A stretch of DNA of 64,000 nucleotides. It comes from Alloyangia pacifica (GTDB taxonomy: Bacteria > Pseudomonadota > Alphaproteobacteria > Rhodobacterales > Rhodobacteraceae). The notes under the pieces were generated by a model. It was not told where the DNA came from and did not search any database. It worked only from the letters and a program-made list of their open reading frames with translations. Positions 10,821-19,851 of this stretch are shown here, piece by piece. The translations under genes were made by a program, and so were the position numbers. The stretch is taken from the NCBI RefSeq assembly GCF_020524285.1, contig NZ_JAIVKX010000012.1, positions 124,001 to 188,000 on the forward strand. The letters run 5' to 3'. The stretch's first letter is position 1. Each line of letters begins with the position of its first letter.

Positions 10821-11219
10821 TCAGTTCCGGTCTTGTCCGGCACGGGACAGGGACGGGATGCAGAGCAGCATCAGCAGGAGGATCACGGTCGGAGAGAGCA
10901 TGCGGGGCACCTGCGCCCACCCGTCGGCACCGCTTTCCCACCAGGCCCAGGCCAGCGTACCGGCCCAGACCAGGAGGTAGAGCCAGAACGCCTTCATGCT
11001 GCCGTGGTTGAGAAGCACCCCGGTGAGGACCAGTCCGACCCCGGCCAGGGCGTAATACCAGCTTCCGCCGAGCGAGATCAGCCAGGCACCGCCGCCGAAC
11101 AGGGTGAGGCCGAGGATCACGCAAACCCAGCCGAGGAGTTTGACGCCCCATCCAACTGGAGACCTTGCAGACTGAGAGGAAACGTTTCTCACAAATTCGC
11201 TCGCAAACAAGAAGAACAA
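10821..11219 (-). CDS. Detached membrane domain of PQQ glucose dehydrogenase
   Basis: About 130 residues with four hydrophobic segments (KLLGWVCVILGLTLFGGGAW; SWYYALAGVGLVLTGVLL; AFWLYLLVWAGTLAWAWW; LSPTVILLLMLLCIPSL). This is the pattern of the quinone-binding N-terminal membrane domain of Gcd-type dehydrogenases. It ends 58 bp before the start of the catalytic frame and lies in a different reading phase. The start is uncertain: the frame opens with TTG codons (11219, 11210), a GTG follows, and the only nearby ATG is out of phase. Gene fission, a frameshifted pseudogene, or sequencing errors are all possible. Confidence 0.6.
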   Translation of the reverse strand: MFFLFASEFVRNVSSQSARSPVGWGVKLLGWVCVILGLTLFGGGAWLISLGGSWYYALAGVGLVLTGVLLNHGSMKAFWLYLLVWAGTLAWAWWESGADGWAQVPRMLSPTVILLLMLLCIPSLSRAGQDRN

Positions 11220-11551
11220 TCGGGACGGGCCGAATTGGCTGGCCTTGGCTCAACTATTTGCAACGGCAGCCGTCACTGCAAGCCTGCATTGCGCCGCGGC
11301 CGGCAAAGAATCCGAACCCGTGTGCGCGGCGGCGAAAGTCGCGCCGCGACGTCGCTTGGATTTGCGGCCTTTGCGTGTCTCGCGCCCGCGTCGGCGCGCA
11401 GTGACAACCAGCCACTCTTCAAGCTCTTTGGCGCTGTAGGCGGTCTGCGGCGCGGCGGTTCCGGCATCGAACAATTCACCCCGGTGGCGATTCGTGGAAA
11501 GATACGCCTCAGGGCCGCGTAGGCCCTTCGCATTTTCAGGGAGTTATTCGG
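11220..11551. other. Gene-free stretch, no recognisable element
   Basis: About 330 bp between the divergent glucose dehydrogenase membrane frame and the serine hydrolase gene. Short frames exist on both strands (for example an arginine-rich frame on the minus strand at 11250-11474), but none has a convincing ribosome binding site or family resemblance. It presumably carries the divergent promoters. Confidence 0.4.
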
Positions 11552-12718
11552 GTGAGAGTCTTTCTCGGGGCCGCGCTGGCGGTGGTCATTCTTGCCAGCC
11601 AGCCTTTGGCAGCAAGGGCACAGGATGCGGAACGGGCGGTGCTGGAGGCGCTGCTGTCGGGTGAAACCTCTGATATCGAGGTCACCGAAGCCTTTGCGCA
11701 GGCGGTTCCCCGGGCGCAGTTCGACGGGCTGCTCGAGTCGCTGCGTGCCCAGATCGGGCCGGTCGAGGAGATCGATCTCGACGGCGGAAGCGGGATGCTG
11801 CGCAGCGCGAGGTTCCGGGTGCCGGTCCGCATCGTTCTCGACGGCGAGAAGCGGATCGCCGGGCTGCGCTTCGGCGCGCCCGAACCGCTGGTCGCCGACT
11901 TGCGCGCCGCGGTTTCGGGCCTGGCGGAGCTCGGCGAAGATGTTTCCTGGCTGGTGACGCGCGAGGGCGAGGTGCTGGCGGCGGGCGGGGCGTCGCACCC
12001 GCTGGCGGTGGGCTCGGCCTTCAAGCTGGGGATCCTTTCGGTGCTGGACCGCGACGTGCGCGCGGGCAAGACCGACTGGGACCGGGTGCTGCGGCTCGGC
12101 GACGTGCATCGCTCGCTGCCCTCGGGACGGCTGCAGGACTTCCCCGAGGAATCCCCGATCACCCTGCACACCGCCGCCCTGCTGATGATCGCCGAGAGCG
12201 ACAACACCGCCACCGACCTTCTGCTCGACCTGCTGGGCCGCGATGTCGTGGCCGAGGAGCTGGAGATCGCCCCCGGCGACCTGCTTTCGACCCGCGAGTT
12301 CTTTGCGCTCAAGAGCGACCCGGCGGCGGCGCAGGCCTGGCGCGACGCGGATCCCGAGCAGCGGCCGGTCATCGCCGCCGAGGCGGCGGTGCAGCCGCTC
12401 GATCCCGCCGCGGCCTCGGGGCATGCGGTGCCGGGGATCGAGTGGCACGTGTCGCTCGATCGCCTCTGCGCGCTGATCGCGCCGATGGCGCAGTTGCCGA
12501 TGCTGCAGCTCAACCCCGGTCCGGCCTACGGGCTTGGGTCGGTCGCCTACAAGGGCGGCTCGGAACCCGGGGTGCTCAACTTCACCGCCGCGCTGCCCGA
12601 TGCGGAAGGCCGCCCGATCTGCGCGGCACTGACGGTGAACGATCCCGGGGTGATCGACGAGCAGGCGGCGATCGGCGCGTTCCGCGCGCTGTTGCAGCGC
12701 GCGCTGGCGCAGCCGTGA
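11552..12718 (+). CDS. Secreted serine hydrolase of the beta-lactamase / transpeptidase-like fold
   Basis: A 388-residue protein with a signal peptide (FLGAALAVVILASQPLAARA). An N-terminal region of about 100 residues precedes a class A beta-lactamase-like domain. Catalytic motifs are in order: Ser155-Ala-Phe-Lys158 (SxxK), Ser216-Asp-Asn218 (SDN) and Lys334-Gly-Gly336 (KTG equivalent). Proteins of this layout are usually annotated serine hydrolase; few are true beta-lactamases. The class A Glu166-type omega-loop signature is not evident to me, so resistance should not be assumed. The start is GTG with AGGGAG eight bases upstream. lspA follows 83 bp later. Confidence 0.8.
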   Translation: MRVFLGAALAVVILASQPLAARAQDAERAVLEALLSGETSDIEVTEAFAQAVPRAQFDGLLESLRAQIGPVEEIDLDGGSGMLRSARFRVPVRIVLDGEKRIAGLRFGAPEPLVADLRAAVSGLAELGEDVSWLVTREGEVLAAGGASHPLAVGSAFKLGILSVLDRDVRAGKTDWDRVLRLGDVHRSLPSGRLQDFPEESPITLHTAALLMIAESDNTATDLLLDLLGRDVVAEELEIAPGDLLSTREFFALKSDPAAAQAWRDADPEQRPVIAAEAAVQPLDPAAASGHAVPGIEWHVSLDRLCALIAPMAQLPMLQLNPGPAYGLGSVAYKGGSEPGVLNFTAALPDAEGRPICAALTVNDPGVIDEQAAIGAFRALLQRALAQP

Positions 12719-12801
12719 GTCGCGCGGGGCTTTCCCTCGCGCGGCGCTGCCTGTAGACCTCTCCGGAAACCCCGGGGCAGGCCCCGGCAACAGGAGACCT
12801 C

Positions 12802-13293
12802 ATGCGGCTGGTACTGGTGACGGCAGTGATCACCTTCGTGGTGGATCAGCTTTCGAAATGGCTCGTTGTGCACGTGATGGGGCTGGCGCAGCGCCTGTCG
12901 ATCGACGTGCTGCCGCCGTTCCTCAATTTCCGCATGGCGTGGAACCGCGGCGTGAACTTCGGCCTCTTCGCCGACGATGCCGCCGCGGCGCGCTGGACGC
13001 TGATCGCCGTGGCGCTGGGGATCGTGCTCTTTGTCTCTGTCTGGCTGCGGCGCGATCCGCCGGGCGCGCTCGGGCTGGTGTCGGGCGGGCTGCTGATCGG
13101 CGGCGCGCTCGGCAACGTGGTCGACCGGCTGCTCTACGGCGCGGTGGCGGATTTCCTCAACATGTCCTGCTGCGGGCTGAACAACCCCTTCGCCTTCAAT
13201 GTCGCGGATATCGCGATCTTCGCCGGCGCGATCGGGCTGGTGCTGTTCTCGGGCGGAACCGAGACAGGCAAGCGCAGGAAAAAGGCCCCGTGA
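12802..13293 (+). CDS. lspA: Lipoprotein signal peptidase (SPase II)
   Basis: LspA cleaves signal peptides from diacylated prolipoproteins in the inner membrane. The 163-residue protein has four membrane helices and the expected motifs: Asp15 in VDQLSKW, NRGVNFGLF near 48-56, catalytic Asp108 in GALGNVVDRL and catalytic Asp136 in FNVADIAIF. The insertion MSCCGLNNPFAF between the two aspartates is a variation seen in alphaproteobacterial homologues. The tail is basic (GKRRKKAP). The next gene encodes a lipoprotein, one of several likely substrates in this window. Confidence 0.96.
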   Translation: MRLVLVTAVITFVVDQLSKWLVVHVMGLAQRLSIDVLPPFLNFRMAWNRGVNFGLFADDAAAARWTLIAVALGIVLFVSVWLRRDPPGALGLVSGGLLIGGALGNVVDRLLYGAVADFLNMSCCGLNNPFAFNVADIAIFAGAIGLVLFSGGTETGKRRKKAP

Positions 13294-13349
13294 CGGGGCG
13301 GGCCGGATCGTATAGATCTGGGCCAAAAGGCAAGAACCGGAGTATGGCC

Positions 13350-13865
13350 ATGAAGCTGCCGCATCTCGTGCTGATGTTCGGAATGACCGGGCTCGTCGCC
13401 TGCACGACGAGTGATCGCACGCTGCATCAAATGCGCAACAACCGCGGCACGCCCGAGGAATTTGCCATCGTGCCGAACAAGCCGCTGCAAATGCCGCAGA
13501 GCTTTGCCGAGCTGCCGACGCCGACGCCGGGCAGCGCCAACCGCACCGATCAGACCCCCGTGGCCGACGCCGTGGCGGCTCTCGGCGGCAATCCGGCGCA
13601 GCTTGCGGTGGGCGAGGTGCCCGGCCGCGATGCCGCGCTGGTGAACCGCGCATCGCGCTTCGGGCGCGAGGGCAATATCCGCACGCAGCTCGCCGTCGAA
13701 GACGCGCAGCTGCGCCGCGACAGCTCGGCGTTCAACTGGAAGCTCTTCAAGGACGACGAGTACAACAAGGTCTACCGCGACCAGATCCTCAACCCCTATG
13801 CGGCGCTGAATGCCTATCGCGGCGCGGGGGCGCGCACCCCCTCGGCGCCGCCCGCCGCCGAGTGA
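13350..13865 (+). CDS. BamF-type (DUF3035) outer-membrane assembly lipoprotein
   Basis: A lipoprotein of about 171 residues with a signal peptide ending in the lipobox LVAC. The DUF3035 pattern follows: NNRGTPEEFAIVPNKPLQMP, then a proline-rich stretch and a helical C-terminal part (NIRTQLAVEDAQLRR, WKLFKDDEYNKVYRDQIL). In alphaproteobacteria DUF3035 proteins are associated with the BAM complex, which inserts outer-membrane beta-barrels. I start at the inner ATG (13350) because CGGAG is seven bases upstream; the outer ATG at 13344 is almost on top of it. lspA lies 56 bp upstream. Confidence 0.82.
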   Translation: MKLPHLVLMFGMTGLVACTTSDRTLHQMRNNRGTPEEFAIVPNKPLQMPQSFAELPTPTPGSANRTDQTPVADAVAALGGNPAQLAVGEVPGRDAALVNRASRFGREGNIRTQLAVEDAQLRRDSSAFNWKLFKDDEYNKVYRDQILNPYAALNAYRGAGARTPSAPPAAE

Positions 13866-13967
13866 ACGCGCGTTCGTTCACGATACCGCAAGCCCAGCTT
13901 GGAATGACTGCCCCCGCCCCGTAGGTTGGGGGCAGATTTCGTTTCACCGTAGGATTGGGGCTTGCAG

Positions 13968-15386
13968 ATGAAGTCATGGAGTGCGGCGCTGGCCGTGATG
14001 GTGCTGTCGGCGATGCCGCTGCGGGCGGAGACGCCGGCGCGCGTCGCCGAGAAAACGCCCGTCAGCACCTTCTCGCTGGACAATGGCATGGACGTGGTCG
14101 TGGTCGAGGATCACCGCGCCCCCGTCGTGGTGCACATGGTCTGGTACAAGGCCGGCTCGGCGGACGAGACCGCCGGAAGCTCGGGGGTGGCGCATTTCCT
14201 CGAACACCTGCTGTTCAAGGGCACCGACACGCTGGCGCCGGGCGAGTTCTCCAAGATCGTCGCCCGCAACGGCGGCACCGACAATGCCTTCACCTCCTTT
14301 GACCAGACTGCCTATCACCAGCGCGTCGCCGCCGACCGGCTCGGGCTGATGATGGAGATGGAAGCCGACCGCATGGTCAACCTGCAGCTCGACGAGGAAG
14401 ACATCCTCACCGAGCGCGACGTGATCATCGAGGAGCGTAACATGCGGGTCGAGAACGACCCCGGCGCGCTGCTGCGCGAGCAGATGGGCGCATCGCTCTA
14501 TCTCAACCACCGCTACGGCGTGCCGGTGATCGGCTGGCGTGAGGAGATGGAAACCCTCGATCTCGACGATGCGCTGACCTATTACCACCACAACTACGCG
14601 CCCAACAACGCGATCCTCGTGGTGGCGGGTGACACCACCCCCGAGGAGGTGCGGACCCTGGCCGAGGAAACCTACGGCAAGCTGCCTGCCAACCCCGAGG
14701 TCGGTGCGCCGCGCGTCCGCCCGCAGGAGCCGCGGCAGATGGCCGAGCGCCGGTTGCGCTTCGAGGACCCGCGGGTCGCGCAGCCCTACGTGATGCGCCG
14801 CTACCTCGCGCCCGAGCGCGATCCCGGTGATCAGCAAGAGGCGGCGGCGCTCACCCTGCTTGCCAAGATCCTCGGCGGGGGACAGACCTCGGTGCTGAAC
14901 CAGAAGCTGCAGTTCGAGCAGCACAAGGCGATCTACGTCGGCGCGTTCTACGACGGCACCTCCTACGATGACGGCAGCTTCGGTTTCGGCATCGTGCCCG
15001 CGCCCGGCGTCACGCTGGAAGAGGCGGAGGCGGCGCTCGACGCCGAGCTCGCGGCTTTCCTCGAGACCGGCTGCGACCAGGATCAGCTCGAGCGGATCAA
15101 GTTCCAGCTGCGCGCCTCAGAAATCTACGAGCGCGATGATGTGGCCAGCGTGGCACAGCGTTACGGCAATGCGCTGACCTCGGGCCTGACGGTCGAGGAC
15201 GTGCAGGCCTGGCCCGAGATCCTGCAGGGCGTAACCAGCGAGCAGATCGTCGCCGCGGCCCGCAAGGCGCTCGACAAGCGGCACGCGGTCACCGGCTACC
15301 TGACCACACCGGCGGACGCCGAGCCGTCCGCGGAGCCGGCGGCTGCCACGCTGCCGCAGACCGATGCAGACGAGGTGACCCAATGA
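13968..15386 (+). CDS. M16-family zinc metallopeptidase, catalytic subunit
   Basis: About 472 residues with a signal peptide (AALAVMVLSAMPLRA, cleavage near 20), so it is exported. The inverted zinc motif HxxEH is intact (His76-Phe-Leu-Glu79-His80 in VAHFLEHLLFKGT). The surrounding pattern (VWYKAGSADETAGSSGVAH; NGGTDNAFTSFDQTAYHQRV) is typical of the pitrilysin/processing-peptidase family. Its stop overlaps the start of a second M16 gene (ATGA), so the pair is cotranslated and probably forms a heterodimer like bacterial and mitochondrial processing peptidases. Its physiological substrate is unknown. Confidence 0.9.
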   Translation: MKSWSAALAVMVLSAMPLRAETPARVAEKTPVSTFSLDNGMDVVVVEDHRAPVVVHMVWYKAGSADETAGSSGVAHFLEHLLFKGTDTLAPGEFSKIVARNGGTDNAFTSFDQTAYHQRVAADRLGLMMEMEADRMVNLQLDEEDILTERDVIIEERNMRVENDPGALLREQMGASLYLNHRYGVPVIGWREEMETLDLDDALTYYHHNYAPNNAILVVAGDTTPEEVRTLAEETYGKLPANPEVGAPRVRPQEPRQMAERRLRFEDPRVAQPYVMRRYLAPERDPGDQQEAAALTLLAKILGGGQTSVLNQKLQFEQHKAIYVGAFYDGTSYDDGSFGFGIVPAPGVTLEEAEAALDAELAAFLETGCDQDQLERIKFQLRASEIYERDDVASVAQRYGNALTSGLTVEDVQAWPEILQGVTSEQIVAAARKALDKRHAVTGYLTTPADAEPSAEPAAATLPQTDADEVTQ

Positions 15387-16732
15387 GCCTGACTTTCACC
15401 ATGGGTCGCCGCGTGACCGGCCCGCTGATCGCCGCCGCCGTCTCGCTCTGGCTGGCGCTTCCGGCCGCCGCGGCGGTCGACATACAACAGGTCGAGACCC
15501 CCATGGGCTTCAAGGCCTGGCTGGTCGAAGAGCCGTCGATCCCCTTCACCGCGCTGGAGATCCGCTTCAGGGGCGGGGCTGCGCTCGACGCACCGGGCAA
15601 TCGCGGCGCGACCAATCTGATGGTCGGGCTGCTCGAAGAGGGCGCGGGCGCCTATGATGCGCAGGGCTTCGCGGCGGAATCCGAGTCGCTCGCCGCCAGC
15701 TTCAGCTACGACTCCAATCAGGATGCGGTCTCGGTCTCGGCGCGCTTCCTGACCGAGAATCGCGACGAGGCCGCTGAGCTGCTACGGCAGAGCCTGATCG
15801 AGCCGAGCTTCTCCGAAGCCGCCATCGAGCGCGTCCGCGCGCAGGTGATCTCCGGCATTCGCAGCGATGCCAAGGATCCGAGCAGCATCGCCAGCGCCAC
15901 CTTCGATTCCGAGGTCTTCGGCGATCACCCATATGCCACCGATCCCTCGGGCACGGTGGAGAGCGTCAGCGCGCTGACCCGCGACGATATCGTCGACGCC
16001 TGGAAGGGGGCGATGGCCAAGGACCGGGTCTATATCGCCGCCACCGGCGACATTTCCCCCGAGGAGTTGTCGGCGCTGATCGACACCCTGCTCGCCGACC
16101 TGCCGGAAACCGGCGCGCCGATGCCCGAGGACGTCGATGTCGAGACGCAGGCGGGCGTCACCGTGGTGCCCTTCGAGACGCCGCAGTCGGTGGCGCTCTT
16201 CGGGCACAAGGGGCTGAAGCGCGACGATCCGGACTTCTTTGCGGCCTACGTGATGAACACCATCCTCGGCGGCGGCGGCTTCGAGGCGCGGCTGATGAAC
16301 GAAGTGCGTGAAAAGCGCGGGCTGACCTACGGCGTCTATTCCTATCTCGTGCCAATGGACCACGCCGAGCTCTGCCTCGGTCAGGTCGCCTCGGCCAATG
16401 ACCGCATCGGTGAGGCGATCGACGTGATCAAGGACGAATGGGCGAAGATGGCCGAGTCCGGCGTCTCCGAGGAAGAGCTGGAGCAGGCCAAGACCTACCT
16501 CACCGGCGCCTACCCGCTGCGCTTCGACGGCAACGGGCCGATCGCGGGGATCCTCGTGGGAATGCAGATGGACGGGCTCACCCCCGACTACATCGCCACC
16601 CGCAACGACAAGATCGAGGCGGTGACCCTGGACGACGTGAAGCGCGTCGCCGCCCGCGTGCTCAAGCCCGATGCGCTGCGCTTCGTGGTGGTCGGCCAGC
16701 CCGAGGGTGTCGAGAGCGACGACGCGGGCTGA
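15383..16732 (+). CDS. M16-family peptidase-like protein, non-catalytic partner
   Basis: About 449 residues with a signal peptide ending LALPAAAA. The fold pattern matches M16, but the zinc motif is degenerate: the equivalent stretch reads GATNLMVGLLEEGAGAYDA, without HxxEH. The substrate-binding Arg/Tyr region is retained (VREKRGLTYGVYSYL). This division of labour, one subunit with zinc ligands and one with the RY pair, is known for two-subunit M16 peptidases. It overlaps the catalytic gene by four bases and ends in a strong terminator. Confidence 0.9.
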   Translation: MSLTFTMGRRVTGPLIAAAVSLWLALPAAAAVDIQQVETPMGFKAWLVEEPSIPFTALEIRFRGGAALDAPGNRGATNLMVGLLEEGAGAYDAQGFAAESESLAASFSYDSNQDAVSVSARFLTENRDEAAELLRQSLIEPSFSEAAIERVRAQVISGIRSDAKDPSSIASATFDSEVFGDHPYATDPSGTVESVSALTRDDIVDAWKGAMAKDRVYIAATGDISPEELSALIDTLLADLPETGAPMPEDVDVETQAGVTVVPFETPQSVALFGHKGLKRDDPDFFAAYVMNTILGGGGFEARLMNEVREKRGLTYGVYSYLVPMDHAELCLGQVASANDRIGEAIDVIKDEWAKMAESGVSEEELEQAKTYLTGAYPLRFDGNGPIAGILVGMQMDGLTPDYIATRNDKIEAVTLDDVKRVAARVLKPDALRFVVVGQPEGVESDDAG

Positions 16733-16756
16733 GACCGGCCTGCACTGCGAAACAGG

Positions 16757-16790
16757 AAAGGGCGGACCTGGTCGGGTCCGCCCTTTTTTT
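16757..16790 (+). terminator. Rho-independent terminator after the M16 pair
   Basis: A 12-bp perfect stem AAAGGGCGGACC / GGTCCGCCCTTT with a six-base loop runs into a seven-T tract, 24 bp after the stop codon. Confidence 0.9.
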
Positions 16791-16801
16791 CTGGCGCGCA
16801 T

Positions 16802-16848
16802 CTTCGTCTAGACGAAAATATCCCGGGGGGTGCGGGGGCAGCGCCCCC
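16802..16848 (+). repeat. Modular intergenic repeat, copy B (no central hairpin)
   Basis: Left box CTTCGTCTAGACGAAAATA followed by TCCCGGGGGG, only a TGC linker, then the right box GGGGGC-AGC-GCCCCC. It lies between convergent M16 and dapA genes, directly after the terminator. It is the shortest of the four copies in this window because the central hairpin is absent. Confidence 0.8.
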
Positions 16849-16857
16849 GCTACGGGG

Positions 16858-17733
16858 TCAGTCCAGCAGGCCGGCGTGGCGCAGGGCCGCGTCGATGCGG
16901 GTGCGCACCGGCTCGGTCACCGGCAGCAGCGGCAGGCGCATTTCCTCGGCGCAGAGGCCGAGGCGGCTCATGGCGTATTTCGCGCCGCAGACGCCCGGCT
17001 CGGCAAAGATCGCCTGGTGCAGCGGCATCAGCTTGTCCTGCAGCTCCAGCGCCTTGGCGTAGTCGCCCGCCGCGGTGGCCGCCTGCATCTGCGCGCAGAG
17101 CGCCGGGGCGACGTTGGCGGTGACCGAGATGCAGCCGATGCCGCCCTGGGCGTTGAAGCCGTGCGCCGTGGCGTCCTCGCCCGAGATCTGCAGGAAGTCC
17201 GGCCCGCAGGTCATGCGCTGCTGGCAGACCCGCGCCAGATCGCCGGTGGCGTCCTTGACGCCGACGATGCGCGGCAGCTTGGCCAGCTCGCCCATGGTGG
17301 CGGGGGTCATATCGACCACCGAGCGGCCGGGGATGTTGTAGATGATGATCGGCAGGTCCGCGGCGTCATGCACGGCGGTGAAATGCGCGATCAGCCCGGC
17401 CTGGGTCGGCTTGTTGTAGTAGGGGGTCACCACGAGCGCCGCCTGCGCGCCGACCTTCTCGGCGAACTGCATGAAGTGGATCGCCTCGGCGGTCGAATTC
17501 GAGCCGGCACCGGCGATCACCGGGATGCGGCCCGCGGCGGTTTTCACCACGCAGTCGATGACCGCCTCGTGTTCCTCGTAGCTCAGGGTCGGGCTCTCGC
17601 CGGTCGTCCCCACGGGCACCAGCGCCGAGCTGCCCTCGGCCACGTGCCAGTCCACGAGTTTCTTGAGCGCGTCGAAATCCACGGCGCCGTCCTTGAACGG
17701 CGTGACCAGTGCTGGCATCGAACCTTTGAACAT
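16858..17733 (-). CDS. dapA: 4-hydroxy-tetrahydrodipicolinate synthase
   Basis: DapA condenses pyruvate with aspartate semialdehyde, the first committed step to diaminopimelate and lysine. The 291-residue TIM-barrel protein has the substrate-binding GTTGES loop (Thr43/Thr44), Tyr132 in YNIPGRS and the Schiff-base Lys160 in GVKDATGD. The start has AGGAG seven bases upstream. It is transcribed divergently from the lytic transglycosylase gene. dapB is 13 kb away in this window. Confidence 0.96.
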   Translation of the reverse strand: MFKGSMPALVTPFKDGAVDFDALKKLVDWHVAEGSSALVPVGTTGESPTLSYEEHEAVIDCVVKTAAGRIPVIAGAGSNSTAEAIHFMQFAEKVGAQAALVVTPYYNKPTQAGLIAHFTAVHDAADLPIIIYNIPGRSVVDMTPATMGELAKLPRIVGVKDATGDLARVCQQRMTCGPDFLQISGEDATAHGFNAQGGIGCISVTANVAPALCAQMQAATAAGDYAKALELQDKLMPLHQAIFAEPGVCGAKYAMSRLGLCAEEMRLPLLPVTEPVRTRIDAALRHAGLLD

Positions 17734-17873
17734 GACACGCTCCTTGAATGTTGATGTGTTCGTTTCCTAGCTGCGGAGCGCCGGCCTTGAGGGAATGTGA
17801 ATTGGATCGCCCCCGGCCCCGCGGTAATCTCCGCGGCGTGTCTATTCCTTTTCGACGGGGAAATTGCAAGCTC

Positions 17874-19823
17874 ATGTCGCGCCTCCGCGCCGCTCTCTTC
17901 CTGCTTCTTGCCCTGATTGCCACGCCGGCGCTGTCTCAGGACCGTCCGCTCGCGAAGGCGATGGGCGACATGCGCTCCGGCAACTGGGCCTCCGCCCTCA
18001 TCGAGTCGCGCGGCGACGGCCAGGCGGCGCTCGACGTGGTGCTCTGGCACTACCTGCGCGCCAGCCGGGGCAACGCCGCGCAGGTGATGGATTTCCTCCA
18101 GCGCAACCCGGACTGGCCGGGCATGCCCTACCTGCGCGAGAAGTCGGAGATCGCGATCTCCGAATCCGATCTCGGGACCATCCGGCAGTTCTTCTCCGGC
18201 TACATGCCGCAAACCGGCGCCGGAGCGCTTGCGCTGGCGCGCGCCCATCTGGCCGAAGGCGCGCGCGGTGCGGCCGAGGCCGATATCGTCATGGCCTGGC
18301 GCACCCTGCCGCTCAGCTCCGAGGAGCGCGCCACCTTCCTGCGGGACTGGTCCGATCTGCTGAAGCCGCACCACGAGGCGCGGCTCGACATGGCGCTCTG
18401 GCAGGGCTGGGAGGACAACGCGCGGGCGCTGTTGCCGCTGGTCTCCGACGGCTGGCGCAAGCTGGCCGAGGCGCGGCTGGCGCTGCGCGCGCTCGATCCG
18501 GGCGTCGATGCCCGCATCGAGGCGGTGCCCGCGGCGCTGGCGAACGATCCCGGGCTGGCCTACGAGCGCTATCTCTGGCGGCTCCGCAAGGGGCGCGACG
18601 ACGATGCCATCTCGCTGCTGCTGGAGCGGTCCAGCAGCGCTGATGCGCTGGGTGAACCCTGGGCGTGGGCCGAACGGCGCGACGATCTCGCGCATCAGAA
18701 GATGCGCCGCGGCGATGCCGAGACCGCCTATGCCATCGCCTCGCGCCACGGGCTGACCGAGGGCGACCAATACGCCGCGCTGGAATGGCTCTCGGGCTTC
18801 ATTGCGCTGCGCTTCCTCGACGATCCGCAGAGCGCCCTGCGCCATTTCCGCAACCACGACGGGGCGGTGACCTCGCCGATCTCCAAGGGCCGCGCGGGCT
18901 ACTGGATGGGCCGCGCGCTGGAAGAGCTGGGCGATGCCGAGGGGGCCGAGCAGGCCTATGCGCAGGGCGCGCGCTACCAGACCTCCTTCTACGGGCTGCT
19001 CGCGGCGGAGCGCGGCGGCATCGCGTCCGATCCGAAGCTGGCAGGCACCGAGAGCTTCCCCGACTGGCGCGAGGCGCCCTTTACCAAGAGCAGCGTCTAT
19101 AGCGCGGCGATCCTGCTGCTCGCCTCGGGCGAGACCTCGCTGGGCGAGCGCTTCCTGACCCACCTCGCCGAGGGGCTCGACCGGCAGCAGATCGGCCAGC
19201 TCGGGCAGATGCTGGCGCAGATGCAGCGCCCGCATGTCGAGGTCATGGTCGGCAAGCGCGCGGCGCAATACGGCATGGAGCTGGCAGGGCCCTATTACGC
19301 GCTGCACCCCGACCTGCTGACCCCCGACTTCCCGGTGCCGCGCGAGATGGTGCTGGCCATCGCGCGGCGCGAGTCGGAGTTCGACCCGCGCGTCGTGTCC
19401 GGGGCGGGGGCGCGGGGCCTCATGCAGTTGATGCCCGGCACCGCCAAGGAGGTCGCGGGCTGGCTCGGCGTCGCCTACAGCTTCGACGGTCTGCTGGACA
19501 ACCCGGGCTACAACGCGAGGCTCGGGGCGCGTTACCTGCAGAGCCTGTCGGAGCAGTTCGACGGCAACCCGGTGATGATGGCGGCGGGCTACAACGCCGG
19601 GCCGTCGCGGCCGGTGAGCTGGATGGAGATCTTCGGGAACCCGCTGAAGGGCGAGATCGACATGATCGACTGGATCGAGCTGATTCCCTTCAACGAGACC
19701 CGCAACTACGTGATGCGGGTCACCGAGAGTCTGCCGGTCTACCGCGCCCGGCTCGGCCTCGACCCACACCCGGTGCCGTTCAGCGAGGAGCTCAAGGGGC
19801 ATACGCTGCGGGTGGGGCAGTAG
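17874..19823 (+). CDS. Soluble lytic murein transglycosylase (Slt family)
   Basis: A 649-residue periplasmic protein that would cleave peptidoglycan glycan strands to 1,6-anhydro products. The signal peptide is MSRLRAALFLLLALIATPAL. A long superhelical region of TPR/Sel1-like helices (about 30-450, for example GYWMGRALEELGDAEGAEQA) leads to the catalytic SLT domain. There Glu500 sits in RRESEFDPRVVSGAGARGLM, followed by QLMPGTAKE, NPGYNARLGARYL and AAGYNAGPSRP. Size and layout match Slt70-type enzymes. The start is the ATG immediately before the signal peptide; its ribosome site is weak. Confidence 0.92.
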   Translation: MSRLRAALFLLLALIATPALSQDRPLAKAMGDMRSGNWASALIESRGDGQAALDVVLWHYLRASRGNAAQVMDFLQRNPDWPGMPYLREKSEIAISESDLGTIRQFFSGYMPQTGAGALALARAHLAEGARGAAEADIVMAWRTLPLSSEERATFLRDWSDLLKPHHEARLDMALWQGWEDNARALLPLVSDGWRKLAEARLALRALDPGVDARIEAVPAALANDPGLAYERYLWRLRKGRDDDAISLLLERSSSADALGEPWAWAERRDDLAHQKMRRGDAETAYAIASRHGLTEGDQYAALEWLSGFIALRFLDDPQSALRHFRNHDGAVTSPISKGRAGYWMGRALEELGDAEGAEQAYAQGARYQTSFYGLLAAERGGIASDPKLAGTESFPDWREAPFTKSSVYSAAILLLASGETSLGERFLTHLAEGLDRQQIGQLGQMLAQMQRPHVEVMVGKRAAQYGMELAGPYYALHPDLLTPDFPVPREMVLAIARRESEFDPRVVSGAGARGLMQLMPGTAKEVAGWLGVAYSFDGLLDNPGYNARLGARYLQSLSEQFDGNPVMMAAGYNAGPSRPVSWMEIFGNPLKGEIDMIDWIELIPFNETRNYVMRVTESLPVYRARLGLDPHPVPFSEELKGHTLRVGQ

Positions 19824-19851
19824 GGCAGACGCCTGGCGGCCGTGCCGGGCC

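Noticed and set aside
11552-12718. Calling the serine hydrolase an antibiotic-resistance beta-lactamase
   Set aside because: Only the shared fold motifs are visible. The class-defining omega-loop glutamate is not evident, and the context is housekeeping.
15383-16732. Idea that the second M16 gene is a decayed pseudogene because HxxEH is missing
   Set aside because: The frame is intact, translationally coupled, and keeps the RY substrate-binding region. Paired M16 peptidases normally have one non-zinc subunit.
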